This document shows, piece by piece, positions 44,365 through 52,908 of a DNA stretch of 54,802 nucleotides. A model generated the notes under the pieces. It saw only the letters and a list, made by a program, of their open reading frames with translations. It was not told where the DNA came from and made no database searches. Positions within the stretch are counted from its first letter, which is position 1; the number at the start of each line of letters is the position of its first letter. A program made the position numbers and the translations under genes. This DNA comes from Bryobacter sp. CoA8 C33. Lineage in GTDB: Bacteria; Acidobacteriota; Terriglobia; Bryobacterales; Bryobacteraceae. Where the stretch lies: contig JAINDK010000015.1 of assembly GCA_019931185.1 (NCBI GenBank), positions 1-54,802 on the forward strand, given 5' to 3'.

Positions 44365-46050
44365 GTGGAACCTGTCATCCAACATCTCCATACGTATTTC
44401 CTGTTCTCCTTCGCGGTGGACCGGGGAGAAGTGTTGGCGCGTCACGGAGAAATCTGGCAGGGCCGCTATTGGATTGACGGCCTGGACGACTGGATCAACT
44501 CCCACCTCGTTCAGGATTCTCCCGTAGCCACCTCGATCGGCCGCTGGGAACGCGCTTCCTACACGCAATTCGACCTGGAGTCCCCCGCCTACCAGGACAT
44601 GATTTTCTTTCACCCCTTCGTCCGCCGAATCTTTTTTGATACGGCCGGCATCGGGGCGAGCGACAACGAAATCGAAGCCCTGCTGCGCTGCTATCACATC
44701 CCCCTTTCCAAGGAAAACAAGCTCTTCTTTCTCGCCGAGGACCGCCGCGAACGGGAGGCCGAGCTTGAGGTCACCGACCTCCGCCTCTTCCTGTTCGCCA
44801 ATGGTATCGGCATCCTTGCCATCGGCGTCGAAGCCTTTGACATTCCGCTATCCAAGGCGCTTTGGATCAACGAAATGATGCGCAAGGTTTATCCCAGCTC
44901 CGGCCGTCAGTTGCGCGAAGGCCGCAGCCCCTCGAAGGTCACCCTGTCGGTGGAAACCCCCTACGGCCGCACCAACGTCATCGAAGCCGGCTTTGAGAAC
45001 AGCGCCATGATTGGCTTTCTCCCTCCGGTCTCCGAAGTCATCACCTCTCTGCTTTATTTCGCCGACTACCGCCACGAGGAATACGAACCCGTCCTCGATG
45101 AACGCGCCATCGTCTATTCCTACCTCGCCCTCGACCCCGCGAGTGTGCCCGAGAACTTCCACAAAACCGAGGAATATGACATCCTGTTTTCCCGTGCCCT
45201 CTACGTCGACCATGCCGGGGACGATTACCGCTATGCCCGCGGCTTCACCAAGCGACTGATGGAGCAGCAGGTCTACCGCCGCTGGGCTCATCAGGGCACG
45301 CTTTACGGCTTCACCAGCTACTCGAACGTCACCATGTGCTTCGGCACCTTTGATTGCGATGACCACCAGTTGAGCGAAGGCTTCCTCATCCATCGCATGT
45401 TCGACTCGCGTTACTACCTGATGGCCATCATCGCCCTGTTTTACCGCGCCACTCTACTCGACTTCGCCGAACGCGTCGCCCTCGTCTCCCGCCGCCTCTA
45501 TGTCGACTTCCAGGACGGACGCCTTTCCGACGCGAACATCGAACGGGCCAATTACCTGCGCTACGAGTTCCTCGTTTTTTCCAACTACTGGCACTTCGAC
45601 GAACTCGCTAACAAGGATGAGGAATCCGAGCACTTCCGCATGCTCAGCGCCGTCTACGACATCACCTCGATGAAGCTCGAGGTCGAGCGTGAAATCGACA
45701 AACTCAACGCCAGCCTCCAGGAATACTACTCGGCCCGCAATACCCAGGCCGTCAACCGCTTAGCCTTCGTATCCACCATTCTCGGCGCCGGCGCCGTGGT
45801 GACGGGCTTCTTCGGCATGAACTTTTCCTCCAGCTTCGAAAAAGCTTTCTTCGCGCCAAACGAACACACCCTGTGGCTTCACTGGCTCGCCATTTTTGGA
45901 GTCGTCGGCTTCTGCCTTTTCGCCCTCGGCATCACGTTCTACCTCTTTACCCGCAACTGGCAGGACTACCGCAGCGTTCTGCGCAACGCTCAAGAAGTCG
46001 CCCCAGGCGTCGCCCGCAAGCCCGGAGTCCGCAGAAACACCAAGTCGTAA
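44365..46050 (+). CDS. CorA-like divalent cation channel with long N-terminal domain
   Basis: A 561-residue protein with a GTG start. The C-terminal end has the CorA signature G-M-N at 484-486 (GFFGMNF), at the end of the first of two membrane helices (FVSTILGAGAVVTGFFGMN and LHWLAIFGVVGFCLFALGI). A long helix region (about 410-465, EVEREIDKLNASLQEYYSARN) precedes them. The N-terminal 400 residues are longer than the usual CorA (about 300) and not closely like it. It probably transports Mg2+ or another divalent cation. The C-terminus overlaps the convergent acyltransferase gene by 61 bp. Confidence 0.85.
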   Translation: MEPVIQHLHTYFLFSFAVDRGEVLARHGEIWQGRYWIDGLDDWINSHLVQDSPVATSIGRWERASYTQFDLESPAYQDMIFFHPFVRRIFFDTAGIGASDNEIEALLRCYHIPLSKENKLFFLAEDRREREAELEVTDLRLFLFANGIGILAIGVEAFDIPLSKALWINEMMRKVYPSSGRQLREGRSPSKVTLSVETPYGRTNVIEAGFENSAMIGFLPPVSEVITSLLYFADYRHEEYEPVLDERAIVYSYLALDPASVPENFHKTEEYDILFSRALYVDHAGDDYRYARGFTKRLMEQQVYRRWAHQGTLYGFTSYSNVTMCFGTFDCDDHQLSEGFLIHRMFDSRYYLMAIIALFYRATLLDFAERVALVSRRLYVDFQDGRLSDANIERANYLRYEFLVFSNYWHFDELANKDEESEHFRMLSAVYDITSMKLEVEREIDKLNASLQEYYSARNTQAVNRLAFVSTILGAGAVVTGFFGMNFSSSFEKAFFAPNEHTLWLHWLAIFGVVGFCLFALGITFYLFTRNWQDYRSVLRNAQEVAPGVARKPGVRRNTKS

Positions 46051-47015
46051 ATCCGCCGCCAACTCTGGCCAAACGGACGTTCCCAGGCCAAGTGCACCGT
46101 CACCCCGATCGCAATGCACAATAGCGTGGTCAGAATCGCGTAGCCGATACCGCGCACACGGTCCACATACATCCCTGCGTAGACCAACCCAATCTGCTGG
46201 CAAACATAGATTGCATAGGAAGCATCCCCCAGAAATACGGCAACCATCGGCATCTTCGCCTGCCGCCACGGCGGCAGCACCACGCCCGCCACAATCATCA
46301 GCGCCGGACCGCCCAACCGCTGCACGCGCCACCAGTGATTGCCAAATGCCGCATCCCAGTTAAAGGCCGTCCCAAAGCTTTCCCCCTGCCACGATAGGCC
46401 CAGCCACCAGGCCAGCCCACCCAGCAGCAGCACCACCCCCAACCAAACCGGCGCAACCACTCGCTTGGACAACTCCCCCACCAGACAGCCGCCTGCAAAC
46501 AGCAGCAGCAGCGGCCACTTCCACCAGCCCAGCACCGTCATCGCCACACACCCAGCCCACCCCAATCGCCTCAGCCCGAACAGCATCAACACAAATAGCA
46601 CCGTGTAGAACCACATCTCATAAACCAGCGTCCAGCCATGAATCAACACCGGCCCGCCCGGCTGCCTCACAAATAGCAGACTCTTCCAAACCTGCTCCCA
46701 TCGCGGCTGATGACCATCCGCCGTCTTCCAGTAGTACTCAATCAGCGTCACGGCGTAATACAGCGGCACAATCTTCCAGATCCGCTTGAGATAAAACCGC
46801 GCCGCGCTCGTTTCCCGCTCCGCCACCGTCGACACGATGAATCCGCTAATCACGAAAAATACGTCGACTCCAAACACCATGCTCTTGCTCCAGGCCGTGT
46901 GCGTGCACAGCCAGCAGGGATCCCGGTGGTATTCGAGCGCGTACAAGGTGTGGTAGAAGACGACCAGAATGGCAGCCAGCGCCCGCAGCACTTGTAGTCC
47001 TTCCAGCCGTTGCAT
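45990..47015 (-). CDS. Acyltransferase 3-family membrane protein
   Basis: A 341-residue integral membrane protein with about 10 hydrophobic helices. The opening LEGLQVLRALAAILVVFYHT carries the family Arg and His, and DVFFVISGFIVS is the second signature. Such enzymes O-acylate surface polysaccharides or lipids. The C-terminus is rich in Gly/Pro/Arg and lies opposite the end of the CorA-like gene. The donor and acceptor are unknown. It starts 48 bp from the divergent 43-residue protein gene. Confidence 0.9.
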   Translation of the reverse strand: MQRLEGLQVLRALAAILVVFYHTLYALEYHRDPCWLCTHTAWSKSMVFGVDVFFVISGFIVSTVAERETSAARFYLKRIWKIVPLYYAVTLIEYYWKTADGHQPRWEQVWKSLLFVRQPGGPVLIHGWTLVYEMWFYTVLFVLMLFGLRRLGWAGCVAMTVLGWWKWPLLLLFAGGCLVGELSKRVVAPVWLGVVLLLGGLAWWLGLSWQGESFGTAFNWDAAFGNHWWRVQRLGGPALMIVAGVVLPPWRQAKMPMVAVFLGDASYAIYVCQQIGLVYAGMYVDRVRGIGYAILTTLLCIAIGVTVHLAWERPFGQSWRRIYDLVFLRTPGLRATPGATS

Positions 47016-47063
47016 TTCCTCAGGATATGACTTTCCCCGTCCAATCCGCTAAAATGAGAGCTT

Positions 47064-47195
47064 ATGGCAACTGACAAGCTCTACAGCGCCGAGTACATCG
47101 GCAGCGGCACCTTCATCATCTCCAAGCCCACCCGCAAGAAGCGCAAGCTCCGCCAGAGCCGCGTCAAGAGCCCCCAGCGCGGCGCCCGCAAGTAG
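47064..47195 (+). CDS. Small basic protein, 43 residues
   Basis: ATG at 47064, TAG at 47193. The N-terminal half (MATDKLYSAEYIGSGTFII) is uncharged to acidic; the C-terminal half is very basic (PTRKKRKLRQSRVKSPQRGA). This is a possible nucleic-acid or ribosome-binding peptide. A weak GAGAG site lies 7 bp upstream. It precedes the dehydratase gene by 21 bp. The composition is unlike random frames here, but the gene is unproven. Confidence 0.5.
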   Translation: MATDKLYSAEYIGSGTFIISKPTRKKRKLRQSRVKSPQRGARK

Positions 47196-47216
47196 CCTCT
47201 CTCCCATCCTCCTCAC

Positions 47217-48533
47217 ATGACGATCAAAGAACTGCGCCTTCACCCGCAGGCGATCGCTGATGGCCCGTTGCGCAGTTCCTATGGCTTGCACGCCCCTTAT
47301 GCTTTGCGCACGATCGTCGAGGTTGTCACGACCGACGGCATCACCGGCATCAGCGAAACCTATGGCGGAGAAAAACCCTTGGCCGCCCTCGAGGCTGTGC
47401 GTCAGTACGTCGTCGGCATGAATCCGTTTGACCTCACCCGCTTCTGGCAACACCTCCACGACGGGGCCGATCGGGTTGTGGACCCTTCGGGAGCCCGGTC
47501 GCAAACAATGCTCGTTCCCGGTGAAAATCCCCTTGACGAATCCACCCGTACCTTTGCCGCTATCGAAGTGGCCTGCCTCGACGCCATCGGCCAAGCTGTG
47601 GGCAAACCGCTGTGCGACCTCACCGGCGGCCGCGCCCGCGATGCCGCGCCCTTCTCGGCTTACCTGTTTTATAAACATGCCGGCGGTGGCGGTCTCGGCG
47701 AGGACACGCGCGAAGACAAATACGGCGAATGCCTCAGCCCGGAAACGATCGTGGAGCAGTGCCGCCGTTTCATTTCCGAATACGGCTTCGCCGAAATCAA
47801 GCTCAAAGGCGGTGTCCTCGATCCCGAAATCGAAATCGACACCATTCGCGCACTGCGCTCCGCGTTTGGCCCGTCCTTTCCGCTGCGCATCGACCCGAAC
47901 TGCGCCTGGAGCGTCGAGACCAGCGTTCAGGTCGGCCTCGCGCTGCGCGAAGAACTCTCCGGCGGCGGATACCTTGAGGATCCCTGCTCCGCCCTGACCG
48001 GTATGGCGGAAGTCCGCCGCCGTCTCCTCGCCGAAGGCATTTCCACCTTGTTCGCCTCCAATGTCGCCACCACTTGTTTCGCGCATGTACCCCAGGCGCG
48101 CGACCTCGACGCCGTTCAAATCATCCTCAGCGATCCCCATTACTGGGGCGGCATCCGCAAACAAAAGCAGTTGAGCGAACTCTGCGAGGTACTCGGCCTT
48201 GGCCTTTCCATGCATTCCAATAATCATCTCGGTGTCAGCCTGATGACCATGGCCCATGCCGCTTGTGCCTCCCCTCACCTCACCCACGCCTGCGACACTC
48301 ACTACCCCTGGCAGACCGAGATCGACGAAGTCGTCGAAGGTGGCCGCATCCACTTCACCAATGGCGCCGTGCCCATCCCCGATCGGCCCGGCCTCGGTGT
48401 CAAACTCGACTACGACCAACTTGCCCGCGGCGTGGAGCGTTACCACAAGATCCCCTTCAAGAAGCGCGACGATGAGGCCGAAATGCGCAAGCATGTCGAC
48501 CCCAACTGGAAGCGCGTCCTCCCCCGCTGGTAG
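47217..48533 (+). CDS. Glucarate-dehydratase-like enolase-superfamily enzyme
   Basis: A 438-residue mandelate-racemase-subgroup enzyme. The K-x-K motif IKLKGGVLDPE (near 200), DPNCAW and EDPC supply the acid/base and metal ligands. SDPHYWGG and MHSNNHLGVSLMTMAH (the His-Asp dyad) follow the pattern of D-glucarate dehydratase. This would remove water from a hexarate to form 5-keto-4-deoxyglucarate. Length is normal for the family. It is the first enzyme of an operon with an IlvD/Edd dehydratase two genes on. Specificity could be another sugar diacid. Confidence 0.9.
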   Translation: MTIKELRLHPQAIADGPLRSSYGLHAPYALRTIVEVVTTDGITGISETYGGEKPLAALEAVRQYVVGMNPFDLTRFWQHLHDGADRVVDPSGARSQTMLVPGENPLDESTRTFAAIEVACLDAIGQAVGKPLCDLTGGRARDAAPFSAYLFYKHAGGGGLGEDTREDKYGECLSPETIVEQCRRFISEYGFAEIKLKGGVLDPEIEIDTIRALRSAFGPSFPLRIDPNCAWSVETSVQVGLALREELSGGGYLEDPCSALTGMAEVRRRLLAEGISTLFASNVATTCFAHVPQARDLDAVQIILSDPHYWGGIRKQKQLSELCEVLGLGLSMHSNNHLGVSLMTMAHAACASPHLTHACDTHYPWQTEIDEVVEGGRIHFTNGAVPIPDRPGLGVKLDYDQLARGVERYHKIPFKKRDDEAEMRKHVDPNWKRVLPRW

Positions 48534-48543
48534 TCTTGGCTCC

Positions 48544-49551
48544 ATGCAGGTGAGTATCCTCTACCCACAATCCCGTGAGGACTTCGCTGTTGCTCTCAGG
48601 CGCCACCTGCACTGGCATCAGAGCCTGGAGATCACTTGGATTGCCACAACTCCGGAATCCTTCACCGAAGATTGCGACCAGCCCGGCGATCTCCTGCTCT
48701 GCCTCGACGCCGCCCTGCTCGCCCCGCTCAATCGCCCGCCACGCGAGATCTGGTCGCCCCTGCTCGAGCAGATCCACACCTCCCGCCGCGCCGCCTTCTT
48801 CACCTGGGATGAACTCAAGCTCCCCACTCTGCTCCAGCGCTATCCCCAGTCCCCCGCCACCGTCCGCGCCCTAAGGCTTTGCCTGGGCCTCTGGCAACAC
48901 TCCCTCACCGCCGCCCCGCCTCTCCCCTCGCTGCTCGATCCCACGATCGATTCCCCGGGCGATTTCGACATCGAAGGTGACCTGTCGCTCGCCCCCGCGC
49001 TGTCTGCCGCCGCCCAACCCTGGTTTGAACAAGTCACTGTGCTCGAGGCCCATCACTCTGTCGAGGCTCTGCTCACAGCGGTCCTGTCGAACATCGTGCC
49101 CGCCGGGCGCTGCCTCTACCTCGTTACCGGCTACTCCGGTCCGCTCGACTCACCGCCGGCCGGCGCCTCCCTAATCCGCATCCGCTGCGCCGCTCCCGCC
49201 CCTCCCGCCAACCCCGCCGCCCGCGCCCTCGAATTGATTCCCCTCATTCCCGCCCACCCCGATTTGCCGCTCCCCTTCTCCACCTTCGAATTCGAACAGT
49301 TGCTGCCCGGCTTGTTCCACACACACTGGCCCATCGCCGAACGCCTCGCCCAACGTGCTGGCGCCTTCTTCCGCTTCAATCACCGCGTGCCGGAAGCGAT
49401 TTGGCTCTACGGCCTCTTTGCTGCCGCCGCTCGCCACATGGGCCACGCCGGCCGCGCCCTCGATTGCGACTCCGAGTTGTCCTGGCTCGAGGCTGGCGGC
49501 GTCCGCAAGCAGCAGTTCCTCGAGGCCAGCCAAACCACATTCGACTTTTAA
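48544..49551 (+). CDS. Hypothetical protein with a TIR-like N-terminal pattern
   Basis: A 335-residue soluble protein I cannot assign. The N-terminal 120 residues alternate strands and helices: MQVSILYPQSREDFAVALRR, LLLCLDAALLAPLNRPPREI, SRRAAFFTWDELK. This spacing is reminiscent of TIR domains, but the fit is weak and key residues are not confirmed. A second half (about 165-335) includes VLEAHHSVEALLTAVLSNIV and YLVTGYSGPL, then a C-terminal helical end (LYGLFAAAARHMGHAGRAL). It sits between the two dehydratase genes, 10 bp after the first. A role in the same pathway is unclear. Confidence 0.6.
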   Translation: MQVSILYPQSREDFAVALRRHLHWHQSLEITWIATTPESFTEDCDQPGDLLLCLDAALLAPLNRPPREIWSPLLEQIHTSRRAAFFTWDELKLPTLLQRYPQSPATVRALRLCLGLWQHSLTAAPPLPSLLDPTIDSPGDFDIEGDLSLAPALSAAAQPWFEQVTVLEAHHSVEALLTAVLSNIVPAGRCLYLVTGYSGPLDSPPAGASLIRIRCAAPAPPANPAARALELIPLIPAHPDLPLPFSTFEFEQLLPGLFHTHWPIAERLAQRAGAFFRFNHRVPEAIWLYGLFAAAARHMGHAGRALDCDSELSWLEAGGVRKQQFLEASQTTFDF

Positions 49552-49569
49552 GCGATACACTCTCGATTG

Positions 49570-51255
49570 GTGCGACAACTACGCTCTCTCGACTGGTTCG
49601 ATCCCCGCGAATACTATTCCTTCGCGCGTAAATCCACACTCCGTGCCCAGGGGCTCACCCGGGCCGCAACCGAAGGCAAGCCTGTCATCGGCATCTGCAA
49701 CACGGCCTCCGAGCTCAATCCCTGCAATCGTCACCTCACCCAGGTCGCCGAAGCAGTCAAGCGCGGCGTCTGGGCCGCCGGTGGCTTTCCCTGTGAATTC
49801 CCCGTCATCAGCCTCGGCGAGATGTTCTTGAAGCCCAGTGCCATGCTCTATCGCAACCTCATGAGCATGGACGTCGAAGAGATGATCCGCGGCAATCCCC
49901 TCGATGCCGTCGTTCTCCTCGGCGGCTGCGACAAAACGATCCCCGCCCTGCTCATGGGCGCGGCCAGCGCCAACATCCCCGCTCTCGTTGTCCCCGGCGG
50001 ACCCATGCTCTCCGGCACCTTCCGCGGTCAAACCCTCGGCAGCGGCACCGACGGCCGCAAACACTTCGACCTCTACCGCACCGGCAAGCTCAACGACGAC
50101 GACATGGCTGAGCTCGAATGCTCCATCGCCCGCTCTCCGGGCCACTGCATGGTTATGGGCACGGCCAGTTCCATGGCGCTCGTCGCCGAAGCCCTGGGCA
50201 TGACCTTGCCCGGCGCCGCCGCCTGGCCCGCGGTCGATAGCCGCCGCATGGCCATCGCTGAACAAAGTGGCGCCCGTGCTGTCGCGATGGCTACCGCCGG
50301 CCCCGAACCGCGCGAAGTGCTCACCTCCATCGCCTTTCACAATGCCATCACGGCTCTGATGGCCGCCGGCGCCTCCACCAACGCCGTCATCCATCTGCTC
50401 GCCATCGCCGGCCGCGCCGGCGTCCCCCTCTCCCTCGATGACTTCGAGCGCATCTCCGCGCTGTCCCCGCTGCTGGTCGACCTCAAACCCCACGGCCGCT
50501 ATCTCATGGAGGATTTTGCCTATGCCGGCGGCGCGCAAACCCTGCTCACCCATCTCAGCCCTCTGCTTCATCTCGATGCTCTCACCGTGAGCGGCCATTC
50601 TCTGGGCCAAAACATGGCCCCCCACCGCCTCCACTCCCAGGACGTCATCCGTCGCCTCGATCAAGCCCTCTCCCCCGATGGCGGCATCAAGGTCCTGCGC
50701 GGCAATCTCTCCCCCAACGGCGCCCTCATCAAGGTCAGCGCCGCCTCGCCCCATCTGCTCGAAAGCCGCGGCCGCGCCATCGTCTTCAATTCCAAGGATG
50801 AGATGCTCGCTCGCGTCAACGACGAAAGCTTCCCCGTCGAGCCCGACAATGTCCTCGTTCTCCGCCATGCCGGCCCCCACGGCGGACCCGGTTTCCCGGA
50901 ATGGGGCCAGATCCCGCTTCCCAAATCGCTCATGGCCCGCGGCATCACCGATGTCGTCCGCATCTCCGATGCCCGCATGTCCGGCACCAGCTACGGCACC
51001 GTCGTGCTGCATATCAGTCCCGAAGCCGCCATCGGCGGCCCGCTTTCCCTCGTCGAAACCGGCGACCCCATCCACCTCAGCGTCGCCTCCCGCTCGCTCA
51101 CCCTCGATCTGCCCGAAGCGGAACTGGCCCGCCGCGCCGCCGCCCGCGTCCCCTTCCAACCCCACTACACCCGCGGCTACGGCCAGCTCTTCCTCCGCCA
51201 CGTCGAACAGGCTCACCTCGGCTGCGATTTCGATTTCCTCAAACTCAACCCATGA
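49570..51255 (+). CDS. IlvD/Edd-family dehydratase (sugar-acid type)
   Basis: An enzyme of about 561 residues; starts at TTG 49567 or GTG 49570. Three Cys for an Fe-S cluster are in NPCNRHL, GGCDKTIP and PGHCMVMG (about 53, 121 and 194 when counted from TTG). ISDARMSGTSYGT and GGPLSLVETGD mark the C-terminal domain. The size and motifs fit the branch that includes L-arabonate and other sugar-acid dehydratases rather than amino-acid DHAD, an inference helped by the glucarate-dehydratase-like neighbour. The stop overlaps the next start (ATGA). Confidence 0.88.
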   Translation: MRQLRSLDWFDPREYYSFARKSTLRAQGLTRAATEGKPVIGICNTASELNPCNRHLTQVAEAVKRGVWAAGGFPCEFPVISLGEMFLKPSAMLYRNLMSMDVEEMIRGNPLDAVVLLGGCDKTIPALLMGAASANIPALVVPGGPMLSGTFRGQTLGSGTDGRKHFDLYRTGKLNDDDMAELECSIARSPGHCMVMGTASSMALVAEALGMTLPGAAAWPAVDSRRMAIAEQSGARAVAMATAGPEPREVLTSIAFHNAITALMAAGASTNAVIHLLAIAGRAGVPLSLDDFERISALSPLLVDLKPHGRYLMEDFAYAGGAQTLLTHLSPLLHLDALTVSGHSLGQNMAPHRLHSQDVIRRLDQALSPDGGIKVLRGNLSPNGALIKVSAASPHLLESRGRAIVFNSKDEMLARVNDESFPVEPDNVLVLRHAGPHGGPGFPEWGQIPLPKSLMARGITDVVRISDARMSGTSYGTVVLHISPEAAIGGPLSLVETGDPIHLSVASRSLTLDLPEAELARRAAARVPFQPHYTRGYGQLFLRHVEQAHLGCDFDFLKLNP

Positions 51256-52898
51256 TGCGGCGCATCCTCATCGTCCTCGCCCTCATCGCCCTTTTCCTCA
51301 TCGCGAACCGCGCCGCTTTTGAAGGCTATTTCTCCGACGACGATTTCGACAACCTCTCCTGGGCCACCGTCGCCGGCATCGATTCCTTCACCCGCGAGCT
51401 CATCACCCCCCTGTTCTCCAATAACAACACCCGCCCCACGGGCGGTCTCTTTTATCGCTTCACCGGGCTTGGCTTCGGCCTCGACTTCCCCCGCTACATC
51501 CCACTTCTCTTTCTTCTCCATTGGGCCAATACCGGCATGATCTACCTGCTCTTGCGCCGCAAGCAGTTCTCCCCGCCCTTATCCGTTGCCACCGCAACCT
51601 TCTTTCTTTTCCACTCCGCCCTGCTCGAGGCCTGGTGGAAGCCCATGTACATCTTCGATCTCCTCGCCGCCACCTTCTGCCTGCTCACCTGGCTCCTGCA
51701 CGGCACCCGCTTCTGGGCCGCCGGCCTGCTCACCTTCTGGCTCGCCTACAAATCGAAGGAGATCGCTCTCTTCCTCCCCGTCCTCCTCGCCTTTGACAAC
51801 TGGCGCCGCGCCCTCCCCTTCTTTCTCATCAGCCTCAATTTCGGCCTCCAGTCCCTCCCCGTCAATGCCGGCCGCAATAACAACTACACGCTCCGCTTTC
51901 ACCCCTCCTCGCTCCTCATCACAATCCCCTTCTATGCCAAACACTTCTTTGTCTACAAATGGGGCGCCCTTACCCTCGCCCCCCTTCTTTACTTCGCCCG
52001 TGACCGCCGCCTCCTCGCCCCCCTCGCCTCTTTCTGTGCTCTCCTCATCCCCCTCCTGTTTCTCCCCGGCCGCCTCTTCAGCGTCTATCTCTACGTTCCC
52101 CTGATCGCTCTCCTCCCTGCCCTCGCCGCCGTCCTCGCCCGCACTCCCTTCCGCCTCGCCCTTGCCCTGCTCACTGCCTTCCTCGTTCTCGATTACGCCA
52201 AACTCATCGAAAAGCGCCGCACCGAGCTCGCCCTTGCCCACGAGGCCAAAGCCTGGGTCGAGCAACTCCGCGCCGCCCACCAGCACACTCCCCTTCCCTC
52301 CATCGCTTACTACGAAAACTCCCCCACCTCCTTTCTCCTCCACGGCATGACCGGAGCCCTCCGCCTCATCACGGCCAACCCCGCCGCCCGCGTTCTCAAT
52401 CCCGAAATCGAAGCCAATCGTCTCCTCGCCACCGCCCCCCTGCCCACTCTCTCCTGGTTCCGCCCCACCCACACCCTCACCCTCAACTACCACCGCCACG
52501 GCGAAGCCGTCCGCGGCTCCCTCACCCTCGCCGAACCCTCCAGCGCCTGGCAGCTCGGCGACGGCTGGTACGATCGCGAAGGCCATTTCCGCTGGGGCGC
52601 CCGCCGCGCCACCCTCTTGCTGGCCGCCTCACCTCAGCACTCCCACCTCGAGCTCACCCTCAACAATGGCCCCGCCCTGCTCGAGGCGATCCGCGCCCTC
52701 GATCTCACCGTCAAGGCCAATGGCCTGCCGCTTGGCCAATCCCGCTTCACCACTCCCGGCACGCCCACTCTCAGTTTCCCCCTGGCCCCAAGAACAGAGG
52801 GCCGCCTCGAAATCGAGCTTCTCGCCTCCCCCGGCTTTCGTCCCCCTGGCGACGACCGCGAACTCGGCTTCGCGCTTCTCTCCACCCGCCTTCGCTAA
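51252..52898 (+). CDS. Integral membrane protein, possible GT-C glycosyltransferase
   Basis: A 548-residue protein with about 10 membrane helices in the first 350 residues (ILIVLALIALFLIANRAAF, LLFLLHWANTGMIYLLL, LLAPLASFCALLIPLLFLPG). It then has a beta-rich soluble domain (about 370-548) with SWFRPTHTLTLNYHR. YFSDDDFDNL after the first helix is an acidic pair of the type found in the first loop of GT-C glycosyltransferases. The plus strand is strikingly C-rich. The start overlaps the dehydratase stop. Function unproven. Confidence 0.7.
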   Translation: MMRRILIVLALIALFLIANRAAFEGYFSDDDFDNLSWATVAGIDSFTRELITPLFSNNNTRPTGGLFYRFTGLGFGLDFPRYIPLLFLLHWANTGMIYLLLRRKQFSPPLSVATATFFLFHSALLEAWWKPMYIFDLLAATFCLLTWLLHGTRFWAAGLLTFWLAYKSKEIALFLPVLLAFDNWRRALPFFLISLNFGLQSLPVNAGRNNNYTLRFHPSSLLITIPFYAKHFFVYKWGALTLAPLLYFARDRRLLAPLASFCALLIPLLFLPGRLFSVYLYVPLIALLPALAAVLARTPFRLALALLTAFLVLDYAKLIEKRRTELALAHEAKAWVEQLRAAHQHTPLPSIAYYENSPTSFLLHGMTGALRLITANPAARVLNPEIEANRLLATAPLPTLSWFRPTHTLTLNYHRHGEAVRGSLTLAEPSSAWQLGDGWYDREGHFRWGARRATLLLAASPQHSHLELTLNNGPALLEAIRALDLTVKANGLPLGQSRFTTPGTPTLSFPLAPRTEGRLEIELLASPGFRPPGDDRELGFALLSTRLR

Positions 52899-52908
52899 TC
52901 TGGATCTC

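Noticed and set aside
49579-51216. A 545-codon open frame opposite the IlvD/Edd gene
   Set aside because: Gly/Glu/Asp-rich low-complexity translation typical of an antisense shadow.
51579-52586. A 335-codon open frame opposite the membrane-protein gene
   Set aside because: Extremely Gly/Glu-rich translation mirrors the C-rich plus strand; no motif.
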